Made by a program: the position numbers and the translations under genes. From NCBI RefSeq assembly GCF_022385335.1, contig NZ_CP092431.1:9238001-9302000 (forward strand): a DNA stretch of 64,000 nt, given 5' to 3'. Each line of letters opens with the position of its first letter. Positions within the stretch are counted from its first letter, which is position 1. The notes below the pieces were generated by a model. It worked only from the letters and a program-made list of their open reading frames with translations, was not told where the DNA came from and did no database searches. Source of the DNA: Streptomyces deccanensis (GTDB lineage: Bacteria > Actinomycetota > Actinomycetes > Streptomycetales > Streptomycetaceae). Below are positions 55,945 through 64,000 of the stretch, in pieces.

Positions 55945-55958
55945 CTGAAACGATTCAG
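55945..55958. promoter_or_regulatory. LacI-type operator candidate for rhaI
   Basis: CTGAAACGATTCAG, an almost symmetrical LacI-family site with a central CG. A relative, TGAAACCTTTCA, lies at 56111-56122 in front of the importer operon. Both lie in the divergent rhaI-rhaT spacer and are likely sites for the regulator encoded at 62861. Confidence 0.7.
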
Positions 55959-56041
55959 CACCGGAAACTATGAGCGACACGCCGGGCTGTCAACCCCCCA
56001 GGTCAAGCCAGCTTTCCGTGACTCGGTCGTGACCTCTCATA

Positions 56042-56056
56042 TCGAAAAATTTTCGA
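56042..56056. promoter_or_regulatory. AT-rich palindrome upstream of the rhamnose importer
   Basis: TCGAAAAATTTTCGA is a perfect 7-bp inverted repeat around a single A. It sits just upstream of the candidate -35 at 56067, where an activator or second regulator could bind. The AT-rich patch stands out from the surrounding G+C. Confidence 0.5.
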
Positions 56057-56066
56057 CCGAAACCCA

Positions 56067-56096
56067 TTGACGTGACCTGCGAGTGATGCCTAACGT
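56067..56096 (+). promoter_or_regulatory. Candidate promoter of the rhamnose importer operon
   Basis: TTGACG (56067-56072) and TAACGT (56091-56096) are 18 bases apart. The LacI-type site TGAAACCTTTCA (56111-56122) follows at about +10 to +20, the usual repressor position. The importer gene starts at 56177. Confidence 0.65.
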
Positions 56097-56110
56097 CCCG
56101 GCAACCAAGT

Positions 56111-56122
56111 TGAAACCTTTCA
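56111..56122. promoter_or_regulatory. LacI-type operator candidate for the rhamnose importer operon
   Basis: TGAAACCTTTCA has TGAAA/TTTCA arms identical to one arm of the rhaI site at 55946-55957. It lies downstream of the promoter at 56067. Confidence 0.65.
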
Positions 56123-56176
56123 CGACGCAGTGAGGCAGCTTCTCCGCTAGCCACCGGCCGTCGTCGAGGAGCCCCC

Positions 56177-57694
56177 ATGACCCACCGGTCCGACAAGGGT
56201 CCGGCCCCCGTTCTCGCTCTGAAGGGCGTCTCCAAGTCCTTCGGCGCCGTACGCGCCCTGCGGGACGTGTCCCTGGAACTGTTCCCGGGCGAGGTGCACG
56301 CACTAGCCGGAGAGAACGGCGCGGGCAAGTCGACCCTCATCAAGAGCCTCGCCGGGGTGCACCGACCGGACTCCGGTCAGGTGCTCCTCGACGGCGAGCC
56401 CACCGTGTTCCACGGCCCGGCCGACGCACGGGACGCCGGCATCGCCGTCATCTACCAGGAGCCCACGCTCTTCCCCGACCTTTCGATCGCCGAGAACATC
56501 TTCATGGGCCGCCAGCCGCGGCGCGCCCTCGGCCGCATCGACCACAAGGCCACCCACGCGGCCACCCTCGCGCTGATGCAGCGGCTCGGTGTCGAACTCG
56601 ACCCCGACCGCCCCGCGCGCGGCCTGTCCATCGCCGACCAGCAGATCGTCGAGATCGCCAAGGCGCTCTCCTTCGACGCCCGCGTCCTGATCATGGACGA
56701 GCCGACGGCGGCCCTCACCGGCAGCGAGGTGGCCCGGCTCTTCGGTGTCGTCCGCACGCTGCGCGAGCAGGGCTCGGCCGTCCTCTTCATCTCCCACCGC
56801 CTGGAGGAGATCTTCCAGATCTGCCAGCGCGTCACCACCCTGCGCGACGGGGCCTGGATCTCCAGCGAACCGATCGACGGCATGACCGAGGACGACCTGG
56901 TCCGCCGCATGGTCGGCCGCGACCTGGACGAGCTGTACCCGAAGCAGGAGGTCGAGCCGGGCGAGGTCGCGCTCAGCGTGCGCCGGCTGACCCGCGAGGG
57001 TGTCTTCACCGACGTCTCCTTCGACGTCCGCCGGGGCGAGATCGTCGGCCTGGCCGGCCTCGTCGGCGCCGGCCGTACGGAGGTCGCGCGCGCCGTCTTC
57101 GGTGTCGACCGCTGGGACGCGGGCGAGGTCACCCTCGACGGCAAGGCGCTCACCAACGGCGCCCCCTCCACCGCGATGGCCGCCGGGCTCGCCCTGGTCC
57201 CCGAGGACCGCCGCGCCCAGGGCCTGGTGATGGACATGTCCATCGAGCGCAACATCGGCCTCACCGGACTCCGTACGACCGTGAAGGCCGGCCTGATGGA
57301 CCGGGGCGCCGAGCGCAGCCGCTCCCTCGACTGGGCGGTCAAGCTCCAGGTCAAGTACGCCCGGATCGCCGACACCGTCAACACCCTGTCGGGCGGCAAC
57401 CAGCAGAAGGTCGTCCTCGCCAAGTGGCTCGCCACCGGACCGAAAGTGCTGATCGTCGACGAGCCCACCCGGGGCATCGACGTCGGCACCAAGGCCGAAG
57501 TGCACCGTCTGCTCAGCGAGTTGGCCGCCGACGGCGTGGCCGTGCTGATGATCTCCTCCGACCTGCCCGAGATCCTCGGTATGGCCGACCGCGTGCTCGT
57601 GATGCACGAGGGCCGGCTCACCGCCGAGATCCCTCGCTCCGAAGCCACCGAGGAATCCGTGATGGCCGCAGCCACCGGGAGGGCCGCCGCATGA
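56177..57694 (+). CDS. rhaT: Rhamnose ABC importer, double ATP-binding protein
   Basis: 505 residues with two ABC ATPase halves, the carbohydrate-uptake-2 (ribose) arrangement. The first half has GENGAGKST and [13 protein letters not shown]; the second half has [25 protein letters not shown] and [14 protein letters not shown] with [12 protein letters not shown]. It energises import by the two permeases encoded next. The stop overlaps the rhaP start (ATGA). The first gene of a rhamnose importer-mutarotase operon. Confidence 0.92.
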   Translation: MTHRSDKGPAPVLALKGVSKSFGAVRALRDVSLELFPGEVHALAGENGAGKSTLIKSLAGVHRPDSGQVLLDGEPTVFHGPADARDAGIAVIYQEPTLFPDLSIAENIFMGRQPRRALGRIDHKATHAATLALMQRLGVELDPDRPARGLSIADQQIVEIAKALSFDARVLIMDEPTAALTGSEVARLFGVVRTLREQGSAVLFISHRLEEIFQICQRVTTLRDGAWISSEPIDGMTEDDLVRRMVGRDLDELYPKQEVEPGEVALSVRRLTREGVFTDVSFDVRRGEIVGLAGLVGAGRTEVARAVFGVDRWDAGEVTLDGKALTNGAPSTAMAAGLALVPEDRRAQGLVMDMSIERNIGLTGLRTTVKAGLMDRGAERSRSLDWAVKLQVKYARIADTVNTLSGGNQQKVVLAKWLATGPKVLIVDEPTRGIDVGTKAEVHRLLSELAADGVAVLMISSDLPEILGMADRVLVMHEGRLTAEIPRSEATEESVMAAATGRAAA

Positions 57695-58731
57695 CGGTGA
57701 CCACCCCTCAGAACACCCCCGTCACCGAGGTGCCCAAGTCCAGCGGCACCCGGCTGGTGGACCGCGTCTTCAAGATGCGCGAACTCGCCATCCTGGTCGT
57801 CTTCCTGGTGATGATCGTCGTCACCCAGCTGGGCAACAGCGAGTTCCTCACCGAGCAGGGCATCAAGGACCTGCTGCTCAACGGAACCATCCTGGTGCTG
57901 GTCGCCGTCGGCCAGTCACTGGTCGTCATCACCCGCAACGTCGACCTCTCGGTCGGCTCCACCCTCGGCATCAGCGCCTTCGCCGCCGGTACGTACCTCC
58001 AGGGCGGCGGCAACGCGGTCGTGGCCGTGCTCATGGCGGTCCTGATGGGCATCGGCTTCGGCCTGCTGAACGGGCTGCTCGTCAGCCTCGGCCAGGTGCC
58101 CGCCCTCGTCGTCACCCTCGGCACGCTGTACATCATCCGCGGCATCGACTCCATCTGGGTCGGCTCCCGCCAGATCGTCGCCTCCGGACTCCCCGACGGC
58201 TTCATCGACTTCGGCTCCGGCGGCATCTCCGCGGTGCCCTACCTCGCCCTGATCGCGCTGGCGGTCCTGGTGGCCACGGCGTACTACCTGAAGCACTTCG
58301 GCAGCGGACGCGAGCTGTACGCGCTCGGCTCCAACCCGGAGGCCGCCCGCCTGGCCGGCATCCCGGTCCGCAAGCGGATCCTGATGGCGTACACCTTCTG
58401 CGGCGCCCTCGCCGGCCTCGCCGGCGCGCTCTACCTGGCCCGCTTCGGCAACGTCGACTCCAGCACCGGCAACGGCTACGAACTCACCGTCGTCAGCGCG
58501 GTCGTGGTCGGCGGCGTGGTCTTCACCGGCGGCTCCGGCAGTGTCTACGGCGCGGCGCTCGGCGCCCTGCTGCTGACCTCCATCAACAGCGTGCTGCCCG
58601 CCCTCGGCGTCAGCTCGGTGTGGGTGCTCGCCATCAACGGCATCCTGCTCATCCTCGCCATCGCCGTGGACCGCGTGGTCGCGGTGCGTGTGGCGACCGC
58701 TCTGAAGAAGAGGAACGCCCGCCATGGCTGA
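57691..58731 (+). CDS. rhaP: Rhamnose ABC importer permease 1
   Basis: 346 residues, BPD_transp_2 (ribose-type) permease with about nine to ten membrane helices. Motifs: [18 protein letters not shown] and [15 protein letters not shown], the latter contacting the ATPase. It pairs with the next permease. Overlaps rhaT by four bases and rhaQ by eight. Confidence 0.9.
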   Translation: MTVTTPQNTPVTEVPKSSGTRLVDRVFKMRELAILVVFLVMIVVTQLGNSEFLTEQGIKDLLLNGTILVLVAVGQSLVVITRNVDLSVGSTLGISAFAAGTYLQGGGNAVVAVLMAVLMGIGFGLLNGLLVSLGQVPALVVTLGTLYIIRGIDSIWVGSRQIVASGLPDGFIDFGSGGISAVPYLALIALAVLVATAYYLKHFGSGRELYALGSNPEAARLAGIPVRKRILMAYTFCGALAGLAGALYLARFGNVDSSTGNGYELTVVSAVVVGGVVFTGGSGSVYGAALGALLLTSINSVLPALGVSSVWVLAINGILLILAIAVDRVVAVRVATALKKRNARHG

Positions 58732-59737
58732 CTCCACCCTGTCGCGTGCGATCCGCTGGGACACGGTCGTCGGCGCCCTCCTCATCGTGGTGCTCCTGCT
58801 GTCCTTCACCACCGTCGACGGTTTCGGCAACGCGCTCAATCTGTCCTTCCTCATCGGCAACACCCTGCCGATCGCGCTGGTCGCCCTGCCGATGACCCTC
58901 CTCGTGGTCTCCGGCGAGATCGACCTGTCGGTCGCCTCCACCGCCGGTCTCTCCGGCGCGGTGATGGGCGCCCTGTGGAACCAGGGCATGACCATCGAGA
59001 CGATCATCCCGATCTGTCTGGCCCTCGGCGTGGTCTGCGGACTGATCAACGGCCTGCTGGTCACCAAGCTCGGCCTGTCCTCGCTCGCCGTCACCATCGG
59101 CACGCTCGCCGCCTACCGGGGCATCGCGCAGATCGTCCTCGGCTCCGACGCGGTCACCGACTTCCCCACCCCGTACCTGGACTTCGCGGCCGGCCGGATC
59201 GGCGACAGCTTCGTCCCGCAGGCCTTCATCCCCTTCCTGGTCCTGCTGGTGATCGCCGTGATCGCCCTGCACGCCACCCCCTTCGGCCGCTCGGTCTTCG
59301 CGACCGGAGCGAGCGAGGAGGCCGCCCGGTTCGCCGGCATCCGCGTCAAGCGGCAGAAGCTGATCCTCTTCACGGTGACCGGCCTGATGGCCGCCCTCAC
59401 CGGCGTCTTCTGGGCCCTGCACTACGCCAGCGCCCGCTACGACAACGCCACCGGGCTCGAACTCTCGGTCGTCGCGGCCGTACTCCTCGGCGGTATCGAC
59501 TTCGACGGCGGCAAGGGCACCCTCGGCGGCGCGATCGCCGGCGTGTTCCTCCTCGGCACCCTGCAGAACGTCATGAGCCTCCAGGACGTCTCCGCCCAGT
59601 CGCAGATCGTCGTCACCGGCGTCCTGCTCGTCCTCTCCGTGCTCGGCCCCCGGGTCGCACGCCAGATCTCCGTCGCCAGGGCCGGCCGCAGAGCCGCCTC
59701 GGCGCCGGTCACCAAGGCGCCCACTCCAGCCCCCTGA
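58724..59737 (+). CDS. rhaQ: Rhamnose ABC importer permease 2
   Basis: 337 residues of the same permease family as the preceding gene (VVSGEIDLSVASTAGLSGAV, FATGASEEAARFAGIRV, GLELSVVAAVLLGGIDF). Two distinct permeases together form the channel, as in the Rhizobium RhaP/RhaQ pair. Start ATG at 58724 overlaps the rhaP end, so translation is coupled. Confidence 0.9.
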   Translation: MADSTLSRAIRWDTVVGALLIVVLLLSFTTVDGFGNALNLSFLIGNTLPIALVALPMTLLVVSGEIDLSVASTAGLSGAVMGALWNQGMTIETIIPICLALGVVCGLINGLLVTKLGLSSLAVTIGTLAAYRGIAQIVLGSDAVTDFPTPYLDFAAGRIGDSFVPQAFIPFLVLLVIAVIALHATPFGRSVFATGASEEAARFAGIRVKRQKLILFTVTGLMAALTGVFWALHYASARYDNATGLELSVVAAVLLGGIDFDGGKGTLGGAIAGVFLLGTLQNVMSLQDVSAQSQIVVTGVLLVLSVLGPRVARQISVARAGRRAASAPVTKAPTPAP

Positions 59738-59805
59738 CGGCTGGGCCCCCACCGCCGACCCCCGCACCGCACACCCGCCCGCCCCTCCGTATCAAAGGAC
59801 CCCTC

Positions 59806-60888
59806 ATGCGCAAGGCAACCCTCCGCCGTTCCTGTGCGGCGCTCGCCGCCGTCACCTCCTTCGCCCTCGGCGTCACCGCCTGCGGCGGCACCACGAAGAG
59901 CGACGTCAAGGACGACTCCGCCTCCGCACAGGCCACCGGCAAGGCCGACCCCAACGCCGAACTGAAGAAGGGCCTGACCGTCGGCTTCCTGCCGAAGCAG
60001 GTCAACAACCCGTACTTCACCTCCGCGGACAAGGGCGGCGAGACGGCGCTGAAGGAGCTGGGCTCCAGCTACAAGGAGGTCGGCCCGTCCAGCGCCACGG
60101 ACACCTCCGGCCAGGTCACCTACGTCAACACGCTCACCCAGCAGCAGGTCGACGCGATGGCCGTCTCCGCGCAGGACCCGGGCGCCCTGTGCCCCGCGCT
60201 CAAGCAGGCCATGAGCAACGACATCAAGGTCGTCACCTACGACTCCGACACCAAGCCGGAGTGCCGCAACGCCTTCGTCTCGCAGGCCAGCGCCGAGGAC
60301 CTCGGCCGCACCGAGGTCCAGCTGCTCGCCGAGCAGATCGGCTACAAGGGCGAGATCGCGATCCTGTCCGCCGCGCAGACCGCGACCAACCAGAACACCT
60401 GGATCGAGTTCATGAAGGACGAACTCAAGGACCCCAAGTACAAGGACATCAAGCTCGTCAAGGTCGCCTACGGTGACGACGACGCCCAGAAGTCCTTCCA
60501 GCAGACCCAGGGCCTGCTCCAGGAGTACCCGAACCTGAAGGGGATCATCTCCCCGACCACGGTCGGCATCAAGGCCGCCGCCCAGTACCTGTCGGGCTCC
60601 AAGTACAAGGGCAAGGTCAAGCTGACCGGCCTCGGCACCCCCAACGACATGCGCAAGTACGTCAAGGACGGCACGGTCGAGGGCTTCGAGCTGTGGGACC
60701 CGGCGAAGCTCGGCGAGCTGGCCGCCCGCACCGCCGTGGCCCTGGTCTCCGGCCAGATCACCGGCAAGGAGGGCGAGACCTTCACCGCCGGTGACATGGG
60801 CGAGTACACCATCGGCAAGGACGGCGTCATCAGCCTCGGCAAGCCCACGGTGTTCAACAAGGAGAACATCGACAAGTTCAACTTCTGA
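59806..60888 (+). CDS. rhaS: Rhamnose-binding lipoprotein of the ABC importer
   Basis: 360 residues. Lipobox VTACG gives an acylated Cys26. The mature protein is a type I sugar-binding fold (LTVGFLPKQVNNPYFTSADK, VDAMAVSAQDPGA, ELWDPAKLGELAART). It delivers rhamnose to RhaPQ. The ATG at 59806 was chosen; it lies 68 bases after rhaQ. Confidence 0.91.
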   Translation: MRKATLRRSCAALAAVTSFALGVTACGGTTKSDVKDDSASAQATGKADPNAELKKGLTVGFLPKQVNNPYFTSADKGGETALKELGSSYKEVGPSSATDTSGQVTYVNTLTQQQVDAMAVSAQDPGALCPALKQAMSNDIKVVTYDSDTKPECRNAFVSQASAEDLGRTEVQLLAEQIGYKGEIAILSAAQTATNQNTWIEFMKDELKDPKYKDIKLVKVAYGDDDAQKSFQQTQGLLQEYPNLKGIISPTTVGIKAAAQYLSGSKYKGKVKLTGLGTPNDMRKYVKDGTVEGFELWDPAKLGELAARTAVALVSGQITGKEGETFTAGDMGEYTIGKDGVISLGKPTVFNKENIDKFNF

Positions 60889-60940
60889 TCACCGCAGCCG
60901 AGTTACAGCCACCCCCCTCACCCCCCAGGAGCGGTATCTC

Positions 60941-61261
60941 ATGCAGCGCGTCTGCTTCCTCCTCAAGGTCCGCCAGGACCGGATCGACGAGTACCGCGAG
61001 CGGCACGCCGCCGTGTGGCCGGAGATGCTCGAAGCACTCTCGGCCACCGGCTGGCACAACTACTCCCTCTTCCTGCGCGACGACGGCCTGCTCGTCGGCT
61101 ACCTGGAGACCGAGGACTTCCAGGCCGCGCTCGCCGGCATGGAGGCCGCCGAGGTCAACGCCCGCTGGCAGAAGGAGATGGCGCCGTTCTTCGAGTCCCT
61201 CGACGGCGCCCGGCCCGACGAGGCCATGAAGCCGCTCACCGAGGTCTTCCACCTCGCCTGA
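60941..61261 (+). CDS. rhaM: L-rhamnose mutarotase
   Basis: 106 residues, the standard RhaM/YiiL size. It interconverts the alpha and beta anomers of L-rhamnose before the isomerase acts. The catalytic Tyr18 and His22 (DEYRERHAAVWPEM) occupy the same positions as in E. coli RhaM, and WHNYSLFL and FHLA are conserved. AGGAG precedes the ATG. Downstream of the importer, before the BNR-type gene. Confidence 0.94.
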   Translation: MQRVCFLLKVRQDRIDEYRERHAAVWPEMLEALSATGWHNYSLFLRDDGLLVGYLETEDFQAALAGMEAAEVNARWQKEMAPFFESLDGARPDEAMKPLTEVFHLA

Positions 61262-61322
61262 GCCCCCCGACGCAGCACCCTCCCCCCCCTCCCCACCTCG
61301 CTCGACAACGGAGTCCCCCGAG

Positions 61323-62747
61323 ATGAAGAGACGTACGCTGCTCGGCGCCGCACTCGCCGGTGCCGTCGTGAGCCCCGCCCTCGGCGCCGCCACCGCCCGC
61401 GCCGCCGACCCCGGCCCCTCGGTCACCCAGACCGGCAACACCCTGCTCGACAGCCAGGCCATCTACTTCGTGTCCTACGACGGTCTGGTCAACAACAACG
61501 CGTTCCAGAAGAACGCCCTGCTCACCTACAAGGGCTACCAGTACGCCGTCTGGTACACCGCCGACCGCAACGCCGTCGTCGGCCGCCGCGTCCTCGGCTC
61601 CGGCACCTGGTCCACCGTCAAGGTCGGCCACACGCTGCGCTACAACGACTCCCACAACGTCATCTCCATGGGCGTCTCCAAGGTCGACGGCCGCCTCCAC
61701 CTGAACATGGACTCGCACAGCGACGGCTTCACCTACGTCAAGTCCGTCGCCGGGCTCATGGACAACCCGGCCGGCCTGAGCTGGACCACGAGCCGCTTCG
61801 GCGCCCCGCAGTCCACCCTCGACGGACTCGCGCTCACCTCGCAGTTCACCTACCCGCAGTTCATCTCGATGCCCGACGGCAAGCTCCAGCTGAGCTACCG
61901 CGCCGGCATCTCCGGCAACGGCCGCAACGCCCTCGCCGAGTACAACGGCACCTCCTGGACCAACCTCGGCGAGTGGACGTCCTCCACCGGCACCTACACC
62001 AGCGAGCACGGCTCCTCGACGGCCCGCAACATGTACCTGCACGGCATCGACTACGACCGCAACGGGCGCCTGCACGCCCTGTTCACCTGGCGCGAGCAGA
62101 ACAACGCCGTGATGTGCAACAGCGGCGGCATCACCAACCACGACACCGGCTACGTGTACTCCGACGACCTCGGCCGCACCTGGCGCAACAACGCGGGCGC
62201 CGTCGTCGGCACCACCGGCGGCTCCGACAAGGTCTCCGTCACCGACGCCGGCCTCGTCGTGGACGCGCTCAACCCGGACCACTCCCTGATGAACCAGGAG
62301 AGCCAGTGGACCGACTCCGCCGGCCGACCGCACGCCATCATCAGCTACGTCCCCGGCCGCTTCGGCCAGTGCACGACCAACTACGTCGCCAACCGCACCG
62401 CCAACGGCCGCGCCTTCCTCGTCCGCAAGAGCGCCTCCGGCCCCTGGACGAAGACCGAGATACCGGTGCCGCTGAACTCCAGCCAGCGCACCAAGCTGGT
62501 CATGGACAAGTACAACAACGCCTACGCGCTCTTCCCGTTCGGCCGGATCGCCGGAGCCACGGCGGCCTCCGGGCACACCGACTGGAAGATCCTGTTCGAC
62601 GGGTCCGGGCTGAACGCCTTCGGCGAGGTCGTGTTCGACGAGAGCCGGATCGCCCAGGACAACGTCCTGTCCGTGATGTACCAGGTGAAGTCGAGCGGCA
62701 CCACACCGTCGGCGCTCCGCGTGATCGACTTCGCCCTGCCCGCCTGA
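61323..62747 (+). CDS. Secreted BNR_4-type beta-propeller protein, possible ulvan/rhamno-glucuronan lyase
   Basis: 474 residues. MKRRTLLGAALAG is a twin-arginine signal with cleavage near ARA-AD (about residue 28), so it is exported. The mature part is the seven-bladed BNR_4 propeller: DSHNVISMGVSKVDGRLHLN with HSDGF, then FTYPQFISMPDGKLQLSYRA with GISGNGRNALAEYN. Known BNR_4 enzymes include the ulvan lyases of PL24 and PL25, which cut polysaccharides containing rhamnose and glucuronate; the histidines noted correspond to that group. Its position in the rhamnose operon supports release of rhamnose-bearing oligosaccharides. Lyase activity is inferred; it could also be a sialidase-like hydrolase or binder. 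Confidence 0.7.
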   Translation: MKRRTLLGAALAGAVVSPALGAATARAADPGPSVTQTGNTLLDSQAIYFVSYDGLVNNNAFQKNALLTYKGYQYAVWYTADRNAVVGRRVLGSGTWSTVKVGHTLRYNDSHNVISMGVSKVDGRLHLNMDSHSDGFTYVKSVAGLMDNPAGLSWTTSRFGAPQSTLDGLALTSQFTYPQFISMPDGKLQLSYRAGISGNGRNALAEYNGTSWTNLGEWTSSTGTYTSEHGSSTARNMYLHGIDYDRNGRLHALFTWREQNNAVMCNSGGITNHDTGYVYSDDLGRTWRNNAGAVVGTTGGSDKVSVTDAGLVVDALNPDHSLMNQESQWTDSAGRPHAIISYVPGRFGQCTTNYVANRTANGRAFLVRKSASGPWTKTEIPVPLNSSQRTKLVMDKYNNAYALFPFGRIAGATAASGHTDWKILFDGSGLNAFGEVVFDESRIAQDNVLSVMYQVKSSGTTPSALRVIDFALPA

Positions 62748-62860
62748 CACCCCCGTACGAGGGTAACGTTCCACCTCCTGACCGGGCCGTTCGCGCGGCG
62801 GCCCGGCGGTAATGTGAACGTATGCCCGCCGCTCCGTACCTTTCTGGAGGTCCCCGTCCG

Positions 62861-63886
62861 ATGTCGCAGTCGGTGGGTATCAAGGACGTCGCCGCCGCCG
62901 CCGGAGTCTCCGTCGGCACGGTCTCGAACGTCATCAACCGGCCGGACTCGGTGGCCTCCGGCACCCGGGCCCGTGTGCTGGCCGCCATCGACCGCCTCGG
63001 CTACGTCCGCAGCGAGTCGGCGCGCCAGCTGCGGGCCGGGCGGAGCCGCATCATGGGGCTGCTCGTGCTCGACATGGGCAACCCCTTCTTCGTCGACGTC
63101 GCGCGCGGTGCCGAGCGGGCCGCGCGCGACGCCGGACTCGGCGTGATGGTCTGCAACAGCGCGCAGAGCGCGGGGGAGGAGTCCGAGTACCTCTCGCTCT
63201 TCGCCGAACAGCGCGTGCGCGGGGTGCTGCTGACCCCCGCCGACGCCACGGGACGCAACATCGCGGCGTTCCGCCGCCACGGCATCCCCTTCGTCCTCGT
63301 CGACCGGGTCGCCGAGGGCACCACCGAGTGCTCGGTCTCCGTCGACGACGTCGCGGGCGGTGCCCTCGCCGTGCGTCACCTGGTGGACGCGGGGCACCGT
63401 TCCATCGCGTACGTCAGCGGACCGGCCGGTCTCAACCAGGTCCGCGACCGCCGTACGGGTGCCCTGAACGCCCTGCAGGAGGCGGGACTCGGCCCCGAGG
63501 CCCTGCGGGAACTGCCCACCGAGCGCCTCGACGTGGCCGCCGGCCGGGACGCGGGCGCCCGCCTCCTCGGCCTCGCCGACCGCCCCACCGCCGTCTTCTG
63601 CGCCAACGACCTGCTCGCCCTCGGTGTGCTCCAGGCCATGTACGCGGCCGGGGTGAGCGTCCCCGGCGACCTCGCCATCGTCGGCTACGACGACATCGAG
63701 TTCGCCGCCGCGGCCGCCGTCCCCCTCACCTCCGTACGGCAGCCCGCCGTCACCATGGGCGCCCTCGCCGCCGAACTCCTGCTGGAGGAGACCGAGGCCG
63801 AGACCGCGACCGTCCCGCACGAGCACCGGCGGGTCGTCCTCCAGCCGGAACTGGTCGTGCGGCGCTCCAGCCTCTCGGCGCGCTGA
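62861..63886 (+). CDS. LacI-family regulator, probably of rhamnose genes
   Basis: 341 residues. N-terminal HTH/hinge (GIKDVAAAAGVSVGTVSNVI then ARVLAAIDRLGYVRSESARQL) and a periplasmic-binding-like effector domain (LLVLDMGNPFFVDVARGAER, GYDDIEFAAAAAVPLTSV). The ATG at 62861 follows GGAGG; an ATG at 62822 is in frame but less likely. At the end of the importer operon it is the natural candidate to bind the TGAAA...TTTCA sites at 55945 and 56111 and release them with rhamnose or rhamnulose. The window ends 114 bases after the stop without further features. Confidence 0.88.
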   Translation: MSQSVGIKDVAAAAGVSVGTVSNVINRPDSVASGTRARVLAAIDRLGYVRSESARQLRAGRSRIMGLLVLDMGNPFFVDVARGAERAARDAGLGVMVCNSAQSAGEESEYLSLFAEQRVRGVLLTPADATGRNIAAFRRHGIPFVLVDRVAEGTTECSVSVDDVAGGALAVRHLVDAGHRSIAYVSGPAGLNQVRDRRTGALNALQEAGLGPEALRELPTERLDVAAGRDAGARLLGLADRPTAVFCANDLLALGVLQAMYAAGVSVPGDLAIVGYDDIEFAAAAAVPLTSVRQPAVTMGALAAELLLEETEAETATVPHEHRRVVLQPELVVRRSSLSAR

Positions 63887-64000
63887 GCGCCCGTTCAGTA
63901 GTCGGGCACCGGCGGCGGCCGGCGTACTGAGCCCCGGTTCAGCGAGAATTTCTTGATCCACGGGGTCGGCCGGGCGGAGAATCTGTGCTGGACTGGACCA

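Overview
The window is a stretch of actinobacterial chromosome, almost certainly Streptomyces. It has very high G+C with strong third-position bias, frequent GTG starts, ATGA and GTGA gene overlaps, twin-arginine signal peptides on small secreted enzymes, and many LacI, IclR and AraC regulators. I see no rRNA, tRNA, prophage, insertion sequence or CRISPR array.

Layout. (1) 1-1362: the start of a secreted glycoside hydrolase-like gene (minus strand, cut by the window edge) and a small secreted polysaccharide lyase-like protein. (2) 1497-16466: a cobalamin block with cobL, cobM, a cobalamin riboswitch, a btuCDF-type uptake operon, cbiD, cobK, fused cobIJ, cobH, cobG, and a second cobalamin riboswitch in front of cobN. 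It mixes aerobic-route enzymes (CobG, CobN) with CbiD. (3) 16521-28966: a catabolic island with a gamma-glutamyl amide hydrolase, two aldehyde dehydrogenases, an APC permease, HpaG-, HpaD- and HpaE-like meta-cleavage enzymes, an acetoacetate-decarboxylase-fold protein, a ferredoxin reductase, a 3Fe-4S ferredoxin, a glutamine-synthetase-like ligase and a cytochrome P450. Its three transcription units each carry the palindrome GTTTR-N4-CAAAC near their promoters. (4) 28970-43381: inositol- or sugar-acid-type genes. These are an MFS transporter, two Gfo/Idh/MocA oxidoreductases, a TIM-barrel isomerase, a LacI regulator, an orphan sugar-binding lipoprotein, L-idonate and gluconate 5-dehydrogenase homologues under an IclR regulator, an AraC/GyrI regulator, an FAD monooxygenase and a remnant of a dicarboxylate symporter. 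(5) 43510-47238: furA-katG and an EamA transporter. (6) 47373-50853: a broken UdgX-type uracil-DNA glycosylase and the lutABC L-lactate oxidation operon. (7) 51002-63886: a complete L-rhamnose system with kinase, aldolase/dehydrogenase fusion, isomerase, ABC importer, mutarotase, a secreted BNR_4-type beta-propeller protein (possible ulvan or rhamno-glucuronan lyase) and a LacI regulator.

How it works together. Rhamnose is imported by RhaSTPQ, converted by RhaM, RhaI, RhaB and the aldolase fusion to dihydroxyacetone phosphate and L-lactaldehyde/L-lactate. LutABC, next to the kinase, can take L-lactate to pyruvate. In region 3 the gene set suggests that an imported amine is gamma-glutamylated, oxidised by the P450 system, ring-cleaved and then deglutamylated. 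That resembles the logic of bacterial aniline degradation with a P450 in place of the Rieske dioxygenase. This pathway is inferred, and no single gene proves the substrate.

Two near-identical, long hairpin-forming repeats lie at 3569-3760 and 54566-54708, with a related element at 23770-23833.
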